Assembly: GCF_020991125.1 (NCBI RefSeq)
Contig: NZ_CP087715.1
Span: 2,445,501 to 2,509,500 of the forward strand
Length of the DNA stretch: 64,000 nt
Source: Microbulbifer celer
GTDB lineage: Bacteria > Pseudomonadota > Gammaproteobacteria > Pseudomonadales > Cellvibrionaceae
Direction: 5' to 3'
Part shown: piece by piece, positions 27,501 through 36,900 of the stretch
How the letters are laid out: the number at the start of each line of letters is the position of its first letter
Position numbering within the stretch: the stretch's first letter is position 1
Program-made: the position numbers and the translations under genes
Notes under the pieces: model-generated
The model's input: the letters and a program-made list of their open reading frames with translations, nothing else
What the model was told of the DNA's origin: nothing
Database searches by the model: none

Positions 27501-27657
27501 GCGCCAGCGCGCGGATTAAGATCGGGCAGGGAATATTCAGAAGCAACAACCCCGGAGAGCGCTTTATGGATTTTTCTATGCCAGCGAATGGCCATGCTGG
27601 CAGAGGGGCGTTGCAGAAAAATGACAAACGGACGGGCGGCAACGCGAATCTCGTCAC
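24559..27657 (-). CDS. TonB-dependent receptor with N-terminal STN signalling domain
   Basis: A large (1032 aa as drawn) outer-membrane receptor. A hydrophobic signal segment (YLLLCVPGLIFAAGQVAA) precedes an STN domain at about 95-165 (INPASLMRALEQLSAEGGYRLV), used to signal to FecR. The plug is near 190-330 (RYAVIRGMSGRYQSVRLNG, LDIFPVHILNQVDLHKS), and the barrel ends in LRFSYDF. The start is uncertain: GTG 27657 gives an unusually long leader and abuts a repeat element, and TTG codons near 27545 are alternatives. It shares plug and early-barrel motifs (DWLGxDDGxRxLP) with the receptor at 33921-37190, so the two are paralogues. It is the likely sensory receptor for the adjacent FecI/FecR pair. 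Ligand unknown. Confidence 0.87.
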   Translation of the reverse strand: MTRFALPPVRLSFFCNAPLPAWPFAGIEKSIKRSPGLLLLNIPCPILIRALARSYLLLCVPGLIFAAGQVAAHTVNEVSADTEGCTFHNNNNKSRNINPASLMRALEQLSAEGGYRLVTSPDLVEGRQVSIPTACERFEVRARQLLAPHGLAFSIIDGTLVVFREAQRTSTGGAAVQPTPPTAQLSEVRVEGRRYRPGDTLSEDGRYGSYAGGADAVVALQDIQHLGITDLASALALVSGVKMEQQRYAVIRGMSGRYQSVRLNGAAIPSLDPSSERVPLDIFPVHILNQVDLHKSVFADAPGSASAGVLNIETRRIPEQNQLTLVTGGAYRSGTSGEAVLRGHVGAQDWLGVDDGGRDLPAVIADSAHLGHPDVWPEGPRKAAGEAIPTDYALRTGNAGADTLAHISGGRAWRAGQHRWGLSGALGYQTDWQQLAVESSVLQRRSTVRQDMGQGGETGADTLYASEASRHRRLDHTVNVSGLLALGYGFDERQHVGANLLLLRQSTDHSQQILSEAFSANGSTLGNGEETLRSLFNWTERQMALGQLYGSHTLGADDELGANWHLTSAHSDYQRPYDVSYRYHRQQNGSYRFETGSEGFGVGWEAMEEEALSAGFSLATSWSLGADWSGEVKWGLDALRARQDGYLLDYTFIAKGDIDADQVLMEQNDPAQILTPDNIVGLPGEDGFLLDNVSDLGLTPPALDGGFYASEHRNRAGYLLADFHFRHRWQWLLGARHERDRVRADFWDAAPEAWVPLLDERTDLFSTALRYSPSDSQQWHLGYSETAVWPGVNELMPRRYEDVELRIQMTGNPNLEAAWAENWDLRWQWQDEERGVRAKLLGFYKSIDSAIEGVFFDPVISSDRTFNVFTYVNTEAATLYGYELELDWRRLWAEAHELSVKSSFARLDSEVDIPAEVGRESGERAMQGQPEYLGSVQLRYQHLHSGQRLSLTYQQSGGELYIVSNTFDVPSVYRRPRGTLSLAYNRPLLADASIAFAVENLLDDDHHYQQGGQTFLRYQQGRRYELRFSYDF

Positions 27658-27659
27658 TC

Positions 27660-27743
27660 GTCATTCCGGCGAATGCCGGAATCCATCACCACGGAGCTGG
27701 ATTCCGGATCAAGTCCGGTATAACGCTACTGGCCGGGAATGAC
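27660..27743. repeat. 84-bp interspersed repeat with GTCATTCC terminal inverted repeats
   Basis: The element begins GTCATTCC and ends GGAATGAC, an exact 8-bp terminal inversion. An internal palindrome ATTCCGGC-GAAT-GCCGGAAT spans 27664-27683, and a diverged inner copy (GGATTCCGGATCAAGTCCGG) follows. This layout matches GTCATTCC-type interspersed repeats common in proteobacterial intergenic DNA. Only one copy is visible here. It lies directly upstream of the receptor gene. Confidence 0.75.
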
Positions 27744-27773
27744 TCCGTACTGGCGTAAATAATTACAGCGCGA

Positions 27774-27802
27774 GAAAAAAGGCGCAGCCCAAAGGGCTGC
27801 GC
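27774..27802 (-). terminator. Intrinsic terminator after the 410-residue secreted protein gene
   Basis: A perfect 9-bp stem, GCGCAGCCC/GGGCTGCGC, loop AAA, with an A-run on the left that reads as a T-run on the minus strand; 37 bp past the stop at 27839. Confidence 0.88.
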
Positions 27803-27838
27803 AAGGGGGACTCTGATTGTTGTGTTAGGGGGCAACAA

Positions 27839-29071
27839 TCAGTTACAAGCGGGCGCGCTCCAGAATGAAGCGGTAGAGAAGCCAGTAGCGCTGCCAGAGG
27901 CCGGCAGGTGCATGCTGGCAGAAGTATTGGCGTTACCGGCGGAGCAGCTGTACTCAAGCGTAGTGAATACCGTGGAACCACCGGTGTAGGCAGTGGAAGT
28001 ATCGTCACACACACCGGTGTAGTTGGAGTCGATTACCACGTTTTCGAAAGAAGCATCGGTGCCTTCTTTCAACTTGAACGGTACATCAATGGAATCGCCA
28101 GCTTTATTCAGCGTAAGAGTCACATTTTCCACCATGCCTTTGGCGCGTGGGGTAGCACCGTAAGTATTGGGATTGTTGGCCAGCTCAAACGCATGGTCGG
28201 CGCCGTTGTCCTGCAGAATGCTGACGTTGGTCAGTGAACCCTGGAAACCTTCATCCCAGTCCACACTATCGTCTTCATTACAGGTCAACCACAGGTTGGA
28301 AACGGCAGCATTACCACCGAAGAACTCGATACCGTCGTCCTGGTTGTTGTGCACATGCACGTTGGAAATAGAGGTAGAGTCGTTGACGGTGTACAGGGTC
28401 AGACCGTTGATTTCGCTAGCGGTCGCGACTTCGTGACCGCCCTCGGCGATCACCACGTAAGACAGGGTACCGCTACTCATGCTGGTGTTCAGGTACTTAC
28501 CGCCACCGTAGTAATAACCGCCGGCCACGCCTTCCATTTCACAGGTATCCACACCGGCAGAGCTCGGGCAGTTGTTGCTTTCACCGAAGCCCGCGAGAAC
28601 CAGGCCGCCCCACTCACCGGAGCCATCCATATTGTCGTCCAGCGAAGAAAATACAATCGGATTGAGGTTGCTACCCTGAGCATCAATCTGTGCACCGCGG
28701 GAAATCACCAGTGCCGAGTTGCTTTCCACCGCACCGGCGATTTGGGCACCGGCTTCGATCTGCAGTACGGTTTTGTCTACGGTGGCGGGGTTGGCGTTCT
28801 GGGTGTTGCCGTTACCGACGACGACGATACCCGGCAGGGTCCAGACGATTGGATCACCGTCTTCGTTCTCAACTGCAAGAACAACAGTATCGTCTTCAAC
28901 AATACTGGCAGGCAGATCACAACGAACGTAATCACCGCCGTTAAAATTCACTTCATCAATATAGGTCCCATTTTCGTTACACTCGCCGTCAAGACCGAGG
29001 GTCGTTTCCGCAAAGGAACCGGCAGACAAGAGCATCAAGCTCAAAGACAAGATTGTCTTTTTCATTTCCAT
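27839..29071 (-). CDS. Secreted beta-helix-like protein of unknown function, single module
   Basis: I do not recognise a named function. The 410-residue product has a clean signal peptide (KKTILSLSLMLLSAGSFAE) and no lipobox. The mature part is Asn, Asp and Gly rich, with short repeated hydrophobic strands suggestive of a right-handed beta-helix. Landmarks, in order: IVWTLPGIVVVG, IEAGAQI, ALVISRGAQI, GEWGGLVLAGFGE, GVAGGYYYGG, HNNQDDGIEFFGG, EDDSVDWDEGFQGSL, DHAFELANN. Eight Cys residues suggest disulphides. The same landmarks recur three times in the large lipoprotein gene upstream. Context with two TonB receptors suggests a secreted ligand-binding partner; that is inference. Confidence 0.75.
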   Translation of the reverse strand: MEMKKTILSLSLMLLSAGSFAETTLGLDGECNENGTYIDEVNFNGGDYVRCDLPASIVEDDTVVLAVENEDGDPIVWTLPGIVVVGNGNTQNANPATVDKTVLQIEAGAQIAGAVESNSALVISRGAQIDAQGSNLNPIVFSSLDDNMDGSGEWGGLVLAGFGESNNCPSSAGVDTCEMEGVAGGYYYGGGKYLNTSMSSGTLSYVVIAEGGHEVATASEINGLTLYTVNDSTSISNVHVHNNQDDGIEFFGGNAAVSNLWLTCNEDDSVDWDEGFQGSLTNVSILQDNGADHAFELANNPNTYGATPRAKGMVENVTLTLNKAGDSIDVPFKLKEGTDASFENVVIDSNYTGVCDDTSTAYTGGSTVFTTLEYSCSAGNANTSASMHLPASGSATGFSTASFWSAPACN

Positions 29072-29341
29072 TCACTCCAAATATAAAATTGAAAAGTAAG
29101 AAAAACCGAAAAATCAAACCTGAAAAACCAACCAGGCAAATCCACCATACCCATACAAAATTTCGATAACATTACCAAAACAGAAAAATAAAAATAAAAA
29201 TGAACTAAAAAAAACAGAAAACCCATAAAATATAGAGACGGAAAAAACAGAAACGTGCGACATTTATTCTAATGAATATTTCCTTACAAAAACAAAAAGC
29301 CGGGCGAAAGCCCGGCCAACAAAAGAATCAATTATAAACCA
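29072..29341. other. AT-rich intergenic region
   Basis: The 270 bp between the two secreted-protein genes are markedly AT-rich with A-runs at 29085-29260, unlike the GC-rich surroundings. It holds the terminator of the lipoprotein gene and, presumably, a separate promoter for the 410-residue protein gene. No gene is seen. Confidence 0.6.
29289..29316 (-). terminator. Intrinsic terminator of the large lipoprotein gene
   Basis: Stem GCCGGGC/GCCCGGC with GAAA tetraloop at 29299-29316, and A-rich sequence on the left reading as T-rich on the minus strand, 25 bp past the stop at 29342. Confidence 0.85.
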
Positions 29342-32300
29342 TCAATCATCAACAATATCGAAACCAGCCTCAATCGGAATAAAGTAATCCAAAACACCCA
29401 GATACTCCGACTCTTTTACAAACCCCATATCAACGGTCTTAGAGGAAGAATAATCTGATTCTGCGGACCCGAGATTTACGACATTTGCCACCGGGTACTT
29501 TATAGCCCTCCATTCCTCAAATACCGCCACACCTTCCAGATCATTATCAAAATCAGTATCCGTAGTATCGTCAGAGAGTGCCCAGTCGATCCGGTAAATA
29601 TCATGATTCGCACGTCCGGGAACAGATACGGTAGCAGAGTTTGCTACATTTCCAGGAATCCCGATAATTTCAGTAACACTAAAGTTATCCTGTACAGCAT
29701 TGTTGAATACCATGTTATTGGAGAATTCTGTGCAGTCTGCTGCCACCTGATTAAAAACAATTTCCGTACCCAAAAGTGGTGCAGAGGTTTCATCGACTCT
29801 CAAGCAATAATCCATCATTTCCCCATAGCCGGGAGAATGAGGGTTGGGGTTTTTATCTTCCTCTTCAAAATCCGCGCTGTCGGTTCCCATCAAGCTGTTG
29901 TATAGAAACAGGCCTGAACCGCCATTCAGTTCCGCCATCGCACTTAAACCATCGCCAAAATCGTGTGGGTCAATTTCATACCCCTCAAGGGTCAGGTTGG
30001 CAATTGTGGGCATGGAACGAGGCAGATCATCTTCATGCCCGGGCGCTCCATTTTGCCCCCGAATAGCCACCTGGGAAAAGTACGGCTTTCCATCGCCACC
30101 CTCAGACACCATTTTGAAGTCAGGGATATCATCCGCATCATCCTGTTCATTGGCCCAAACCAGGCTGACGAACTGCATTGTGCCCTGATAACCGTGATTC
30201 CACCGGATATGGCTGCCCCACACCGGTTCCGGATCATTCACTTGGAGGTTGCGAATATTAACTGCGCCGCCATCAATTGCGATTGCAGAAACACCATAGT
30301 CCACAGGGTTCAGGTATTCCCAATCTCCACTAAAGTACAGGTTTTCAACCAGCCCACCTCGACCAACGCTGTTGAGTTGGAAAAACCCACCGAGCATATG
30401 CATATTTTCTATATGCAAGTTGCCGTGATCGTTATCGTAGCCACCGTAATAACCGAATTCACCTTTGATATTGCAGATACGGCTACCGGCTTCGGCCATG
30501 GCATCCGGACACTGATTATTGCGGCCAAACCCATCGACAATCACACCGCGCCAAGGAAGTACATCTTGGTCTAGTGGTTCACCAACCGTAAAGCTATTTA
30601 CTCGTTCAAACTCGAGCAACCCGAGCATACTAACAGGACCAAACGCATCTGGTTCCTCCTCGTCGACAATGCTCTCGCCACCAATCACCAGAAGCTCTCC
30701 GCCCCGGGTTACATGCAAGCCACCATTGTGTGATGACATAACAATCGCGGAAGCCTCTATACCCAGAGTTACCGGATCGGCTTTCATCGCCTCCACTTGG
30801 GCCAGGTCGGTAATTTCCAGGTGCCCTTCACCCACACGAACCAGGCCATTCAATAACCACAGCGTAGGCAGAGGGTCCCGTTCAACCTCAAGCTCGCGGG
30901 GAAAGAAATTTCCCTCATCATCCAGCACGGTAACCTGCACAACGTCCACCACTGGCTCGCCGTTTTCTACAGCTACTGCGTCCCGGCCGGTATAAGTGGT
31001 GAGTACGAAATCTTCGGTGATGGTGCCGCGCAGGCCACACACGTTGAAGCGAGGATAGTGATCACGACCTTCCGTTATGTTGTGGCCATCCGGGTCAACC
31101 ACTACATACCGGGTTCCGGTGGTGTACACATAATCGTCTTCCAGCACGCCCTGAAAATCACACTCCGCCGCCAGCAAAACCCCTACAGAATCACTCCAAC
31201 CCAGATACCAGTCATCCACGGAATCCCGCACCGAGCCCATATAGCCCACACCGGCATTCAGGTAGTTGGCGCTGGCGCCGGCAAGGGAAAAATCAATGCT
31301 GGATTCAATGCCCGGAATATCCTCACCCGTGGCAACAAAGTTGCTGTCCAGTACTGCGGCTACTTCATATACGCCGCTCTGGCTCTGGGTGGTGGCAGCG
31401 TAGTCCTGGCCGCTCTCTTCTTCTTCAGCGGAGACGGTGGCGTCACAGTCCAGCACCACGTTGTCAAAGTGGATCTGCGCCGGGTCGGTCGATTGCAGGC
31501 TGTTGGTGGCCGGGTCGTCGATATCCAGGCAGGTGTTGAAGTCCGCCACTACCGAGTTGTACAGCAACAGGCCGCTGCCCTGCTCCAGCAGGATGGCGGT
31601 GTCGGCACTATCGGAACCCTTGGCGGTAATGTTCGCCAGTACCGGGCGCGAGCGCGGCGCGGCATCGTGGTCCTCTGCGCGGTTGCGACCGTGCAGGGCG
31701 TGGCCATGGCTGGCCTCGCCGGCCTGCAGAATGGCGTACTGCAGGGTGCCGCGGTAACCGTTGCTCCACTGCACCTGGTCACCGGCGGCATCCGCTACCA
31801 GCAGGTTTTTGATATTCGCCGCGCCGCCGTTCAGGGCCAGGCCCGCACTGGCGGAATCCGCAATATCCAGGTAATGCACTGCACCGGCTTCACTGACCTC
31901 CTTCAGGGTGAGTGCCGGCTGGCCGTTGCCGGCATTCAGCAGGCGCAGGTAGTTGATATCCACAAACTGACGCTGAGCCAATGCGCACAGCTCATCGCTG
32001 TCGCAGCTGTCGGCCAGGCCATTGATGGTGATACCGCCCCAGCCGCTTTCGCCGTCGGCAGGTGCCAGCTCCACCGACCGGGTACTGCTGCCCTGCACAC
32101 GGAGGGCCACACCGGGGTTGACGATAATGGATGCACTGCCGGCCAGCTGGACCCTGGAATCACTATCCAGAATCACATTGTGGGGCGCTTGCAGGCGCGC
32201 CTGTTGCTGCGCGGCTTCCAGGTCGGCAAAGTCTTCCCCCAGGGTGAGTGCGCCATTGATGCGCCAGACAATCAGCTCACCATTGATGTCGTTATCAAAG

Positions 32301-33856
32301 TAGAGGTTGCCCGCGTGCTGGCCCTGGAGTTCACACACGCGGTAAGTGCCACTGCCAATGATCACCGTTTCCTCCAACAGGGTGCCGGCGCCGTAGCAGT
32401 CCGCATAGGTGAGCGCAAGACCGAAGCGCTCCACCAGAGAACCGGATGCTGGCAGGCTGCCACCGGTAACCCCGGCAATGGCGGTATTGCTGATGGCCAG
32501 CTCCGGGGTCAGGTCCGGATTGAGGGTGTAAATATTTTCACCCGCCGCCAACACCTGTTGCGCGTAGTTGCTGCCATCCTCTGCGGCTCTGTTGGTTTCC
32601 GTGCAGTAGAGGGCGCTGTTGGCCAATGCCACCTGGGTGTTGCCATCGGCAATCTCCAGGCAGTGGTTAAAGCCCTGCACCACCGCATTATCAATACGGA
32701 TACTGCCACCACCGGCCAGTGCAATTGCGCTGCCGGCATTGAGGGATTGATCCACCAGGGTGAGACCGGAAATCGACACGCCGGGGGATTCGCCAGTATC
32801 CAGCCCGGCCCAGGCACCGCCGGTCATGGCACTCTGCTCGCCTTGCAGGGCCGCGCCTTCCCCCTGGTGGTAAATAACACTGTTATTTACCGTGCCCGAG
32901 AAACCGCTGTGCCAGTGCACGGCGTGATCCCGGTTGCCCTTGGCCAACAGGCTCAGCTCCTGTGTGCCACCGTTCAGGGTGACACCGGACTTGGCGCTGT
33001 AAAAGACACCCTGAGGGTCAAACGTCTGCCCCAGCAGCGGCGCGTTGAAGGTAATGGCTGCATCCAATGTGGCACCATCGACCTCGCCCCCGGCTTCCGC
33101 GGCGAAACCATTGAAGCCAGTGCGGAAAGCAGTCTGGCTCAGATTGTCTTTGCGGAGCAATACGACTTTCTCGAGGCTCTCCGTCTGGGAGAGGCCACCA
33201 AAATAGCCCCACTCGCCCTGGATATTACAGAAGTTGTCGGCGCTGACGCTGCTGCCGCAATCCGGGTGGTAGCCAAAGCCATTGACCACAACCCCGCCCC
33301 ATTCGCCGCCGCCGATATTGTCGTCATCCACGGAGGCAATATCGGCACTCAGCCGCGCGTTGCGGTGTACCACCACCACGGCACCGGGTTTGGCGTAGAG
33401 GGTTTCGTCAGTTTGCAACAAGTACACCGGGTCGGCCTGCAGCTCTGCCAGGGTGGCGTAACTTTTGCTGAGGCCGATTTCATAGGTGCCGTCCAGCACC
33501 CATACCAGTGGCTGGTAATTGTGGCTGCGCTTCAGGATCACCTCTTCCTGCTGGCCAATATCCGTATTGAGTACGCAGGCCTGGGTTTCTACACCGTTGA
33601 CCATGATCGGGTCGGTGGGTGTGCCCACTACGCCGTTGTCGGCAAGTTCACACTGCTGCAGGGCCAGGTCCTGGGGTTGCTCCTGAGCAACTTCATTGGA
33701 GACGTCGCCGGAGCAGCCACCCAGTAACAGGGCGATACTACCGGCGAGGAAGGCGCGGCTGAGCAGGCTCCGGCCAAACAGCGGTGCAAGGCGCTGCGGT
33801 AGTGCTGCGCCGGGGCGGCCCGGGGCGGCTGCCGATGTTTTTTTGTGATGCAACAT
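29342..33856 (-). CDS. Large surface lipoprotein with three beta-helix-like modules
   Basis: A 1504-residue predicted lipoprotein: a basic N-region, hydrophobic stretch FLAGSIALLLGG and lipobox Cys (LLGGC followed by SG, so not an Asp+2 inner-membrane signal). The body contains three diverged copies of the module seen in the neighbouring 410-residue protein, marked by EWGGVVVNGFG (near 33290), GWGGITING (near 32030) and PWRGVIVDGFG (near 30540). Each is followed by a W-x-x-G-[FY]-x-G motif (HWHSGFSG, QWSNGYRG, RWNHGYQG) and C-[LI]-x-[IV] segments. ATG 33856 has AGGTG 5 nt upstream. It follows the receptor gene by 64 bp, so probably one transcript. Function unknown; an extracellular ligand-binding partner of the receptor is plausible. 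Confidence 0.78.
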   Translation of the reverse strand: MLHHKKTSAAAPGRPGAALPQRLAPLFGRSLLSRAFLAGSIALLLGGCSGDVSNEVAQEQPQDLALQQCELADNGVVGTPTDPIMVNGVETQACVLNTDIGQQEEVILKRSHNYQPLVWVLDGTYEIGLSKSYATLAELQADPVYLLQTDETLYAKPGAVVVVHRNARLSADIASVDDDNIGGGEWGGVVVNGFGYHPDCGSSVSADNFCNIQGEWGYFGGLSQTESLEKVVLLRKDNLSQTAFRTGFNGFAAEAGGEVDGATLDAAITFNAPLLGQTFDPQGVFYSAKSGVTLNGGTQELSLLAKGNRDHAVHWHSGFSGTVNNSVIYHQGEGAALQGEQSAMTGGAWAGLDTGESPGVSISGLTLVDQSLNAGSAIALAGGGSIRIDNAVVQGFNHCLEIADGNTQVALANSALYCTETNRAAEDGSNYAQQVLAAGENIYTLNPDLTPELAISNTAIAGVTGGSLPASGSLVERFGLALTYADCYGAGTLLEETVIIGSGTYRVCELQGQHAGNLYFDNDINGELIVWRINGALTLGEDFADLEAAQQQARLQAPHNVILDSDSRVQLAGSASIIVNPGVALRVQGSSTRSVELAPADGESGWGGITINGLADSCDSDELCALAQRQFVDINYLRLLNAGNGQPALTLKEVSEAGAVHYLDIADSASAGLALNGGAANIKNLLVADAAGDQVQWSNGYRGTLQYAILQAGEASHGHALHGRNRAEDHDAAPRSRPVLANITAKGSDSADTAILLEQGSGLLLYNSVVADFNTCLDIDDPATNSLQSTDPAQIHFDNVVLDCDATVSAEEEESGQDYAATTQSQSGVYEVAAVLDSNFVATGEDIPGIESSIDFSLAGASANYLNAGVGYMGSVRDSVDDWYLGWSDSVGVLLAAECDFQGVLEDDYVYTTGTRYVVVDPDGHNITEGRDHYPRFNVCGLRGTITEDFVLTTYTGRDAVAVENGEPVVDVVQVTVLDDEGNFFPRELEVERDPLPTLWLLNGLVRVGEGHLEITDLAQVEAMKADPVTLGIEASAIVMSSHNGGLHVTRGGELLVIGGESIVDEEEPDAFGPVSMLGLLEFERVNSFTVGEPLDQDVLPWRGVIVDGFGRNNQCPDAMAEAGSRICNIKGEFGYYGGYDNDHGNLHIENMHMLGGFFQLNSVGRGGLVENLYFSGDWEYLNPVDYGVSAIAIDGGAVNIRNLQVNDPEPVWGSHIRWNHGYQGTMQFVSLVWANEQDDADDIPDFKMVSEGGDGKPYFSQVAIRGQNGAPGHEDDLPRSMPTIANLTLEGYEIDPHDFGDGLSAMAELNGGSGLFLYNSLMGTDSADFEEEDKNPNPHSPGYGEMMDYCLRVDETSAPLLGTEIVFNQVAADCTEFSNNMVFNNAVQDNFSVTEIIGIPGNVANSATVSVPGRANHDIYRIDWALSDDTTDTDFDNDLEGVAVFEEWRAIKYPVANVVNLGSAESDYSSSKTVDMGFVKESEYLGVLDYFIPIEAGFDIVDD

Positions 33857-33920
33857 AATTTCACCTGATGGTCTTGAATTTTTTGGGGCACACGCGGCCC
33901 GAAATTGTGTGTTGTATTGA

Positions 33921-36900
33921 TCAGAAATCGTAACTGGCCTTGAGCTTGAAGCGCCGCCCGCTGGCGTACTGCAGGTATGGGGTGTTGTAATCCTCGTACT
34001 CCAGTACATGCTCTTCGTCCAACAGGTTATCCACCGAGGCGGAGAGCGAAAGGCCGCTCAGGAAGTTCTTTTTGTAGATCAGCCGCAGGTCGTTGTAGGC
34101 CAGGCGATACACATTGGCAGGGGTAGCATTGTTACCGGCACTGGCCACCGCCAACTCCTCTCCCTTGCGGTTGAACACCAGGGTCACTTCCTGGCCGGTA
34201 TCCACATGGTCGTAGCCCAGTTGCAGGTTGGCGATATATTCCGGCTGCCCCTGCAGCGGGCGCTCGATCTGCTGGGCAAACACGTGACTGCCCTCGGTAA
34301 CTTCCACCTCGGAGGTGATGTCTGTGTAGTTGAACTGCACAAACAGCTCGTGGCCCTGATCGGTACCCAACACAAACTCCCGGCGCATATCCAGCTCGAT
34401 GCCCGTTACCTCGGCGAACCCGGCATTGTCGAAGGTGTAGTAGTCGAATTGATCACCGATTCGATCAAACCGGTTTTCAATCGCGTTGGTAATGTCTTTG
34501 GAGAAAAGCGCCAGGGTGATGGACTCGGTATCGGACGGATACCACTCCAGGCGCAGATCCATATTCTCGATATCCGCCGGCTTTAACTCCGGGTTGCCGC
34601 GGTAGCGCTCCAGGGTTTCGATATCGGTAAAGGTGCGCGGCATCACCTCGAAAATTTCCGGCCAGCTGACGGTTTCCGACCAGGCCGCGCGCAGTTGCCA
34701 GGCATCGTTAAACAGATAGGTGAAGCTGACCGAGGGGGTATTGCGCTCCTCGTCCAGCAATTCTGTCAAGGGCTCCGGGGTGTAGGCATATTGCTCACCT
34801 TCCAGTAGGAAAGTCTCGCGACGTGTGCCCAGGTTGATTTTGAGTTTTTCGTAGAGGTTGGCTTCCAGCAGGGCGTAGTTGGCAGTGAAGTCCTGTTCCA
34901 CCAAATAGCTGTCGCCGGTAAAACCTACATCATCGTCTGGCAGTTTATTGCCAATACTGAGATAGATACCACTGTCGTCTCCTCCCAGAGAAGTAAAATC
35001 CTCTGGCGCATATACTTGGGTAGGATCTGGGTTTTCCAGCTGTTCTTCGGGCAGCTGATTGGCGCCCTTGATCGTGTAATACTGGTATACGCCGTCGCGG
35101 TCCCGTTGTAACGCATTGGTTCCAGCCTTGAACGTCAGGGAAATGCCGTACAGATCTTCGATGGGCAACTCAACATCCACGCGATGCCCGCTGTTGTCTT
35201 CTTCCATGGCTTCCCAGACGTTGTACTGGCCACCGACGCTGCCATCAAAGATCTGATAGCTGTTACGGTGAGAACTGCGATAGGTATAGCGGCTGGCGTT
35301 GGGACGGTCGTATTCCGTGGCCGCTTCCATCAGCTGCCAATCGACACTCAATTCTCCCAGGTAGCGGGAAGGCAACGCGATCGCGTGCTCGCCCCACAGT
35401 TGATGGCTTAGCAGCTGCTCCTCGATCCAGTCTACGCGCTGGGATTTGATGCGCTCATAGGTCTCCCGCTTGATCGCGTCAATATCATTTTCCTGCAGTG
35501 GAGTGTCAGAACTCGGTGGCTGGTAACTGGTATCAATCTCCGCAGAGCTAGTGGTATGGCGCAGGGCAATATTGTTCAGGCCCAGTTGATGCCGGTCGTT
35601 GATATCCCACTGCAGGTTGAGCATGGCACTGAGATCGATCACATTGTTGGTGTCCTGCACCTCGCTCAGATCACGGAGCATAATGCGTTCGTGCTCGCCT
35701 TCACCCGTTTTGAGGTAGCGGAAATTGGTTTTGGTGTTGCTGCTCCATTTGTTGGCGTAGCGCAGGGCGCCGATCACGCCCAGGCGCTGGGTACCCAGCT
35801 CCCAGCTGTCGCCACCACTGAAACTCATGGAGGAATCGATGGGGGCCTCGCCGTATTGGATCTTATTGTGTGGAATACTCTGGCCCATGGCGATAATGGC
35901 GTCTTCATCGAAACCGCCGTAGCCACTTTCACCGCTTTTCATATCCACCCACTTGTTCAGGGTGAGCTTCAGCTCCTCCGGCAGTTCGCGGCTACCATCG
36001 TCCATACCCAGCCAGTCGCGGTCGCCCTCGGTGCCAGACATCAGCAGGTCATCACCGTGCATATCGCCGCGAGTGGCGGAGTAGGAAAATTTGAAAAAGC
36101 CCTGTTCGGGGATATCCCGGGTTTTCATGCTGATATGACCGGCGGTGGCACTGCTGGGCACATCGGCGGTAGCACTTTTCTGCAGGCTCAGGCCCTGCAT
36201 GATGCCGGCGGGAAAAATATCCAGCGGCAGGTCGCGGCGGGCGGGATCGGTGCTGGGGAGGGTGGCACCGTTTAAATCCGTCGACTGGTAGCGGCTTTTC
36301 ATACCGCGCACCACCGCGTAGCGATCATCTTCCAGGGAGACCCCCACCACGCGCTTGAGCGCGCTGCTGACCATGGAATCGTCAAAGCGGGAGATCTGGG
36401 TAAAGTCGATGCTGTCCACCACGGAGGAAGAAATACGCTCGATCTCGATGGGGTTGCCGGGCAGGTAGCGGCCCACCACCTGTAACTCTTCGATCGCACC
36501 GCCTGTGGCCGTATTGTTCCCGGGGCCAGCGAACACATCTGCCGTACTCATCGCCACATCCACTGCCAGGTTCATCTGCGGCAGTACCCGCAGCCGGTTA
36601 AGCTGGCTGGGGCGGTAATCACTGTGGGCAAGTTGCAGTTGATAGACGCCGGGGGGCAGTTCCAGCTCAAATTTGCCGTAGCGGTCGCTCACCGCACTTA
36701 CGTCACTGCCGACCACGCTCACGGTGACGTTGCGCAGCGGGGCCTGGTTATCCTTGCTGAGCACGGTGCCCTGAATCAGGCCCGGAGCGAGGTTTTCCTG
36801 AGACTCAATCAGGCCGGTAATTACACCACCGTCCTGGTGCAATTGATCCATATCCACTCGCTGCAGGGAGTGGGTGGTTTCACCACTGTCGGAAGCGCGA

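Noticed and set aside
27431-27664. Alternative leftward frame beginning with an ATG in another phase near the receptor start
   Set aside because: It stops within the receptor signal region and encodes no recognisable domain. A frameshift at the receptor 5' end cannot be excluded but is not needed.
31058-33727. Long rightward open frame (889 codons) opposite the large lipoprotein gene
   Set aside because: It is antisense to a gene with a lipobox, ribosome site and recognisable internal repeats. Its translation has no domain pattern, and GC-rich codon use explains its length.
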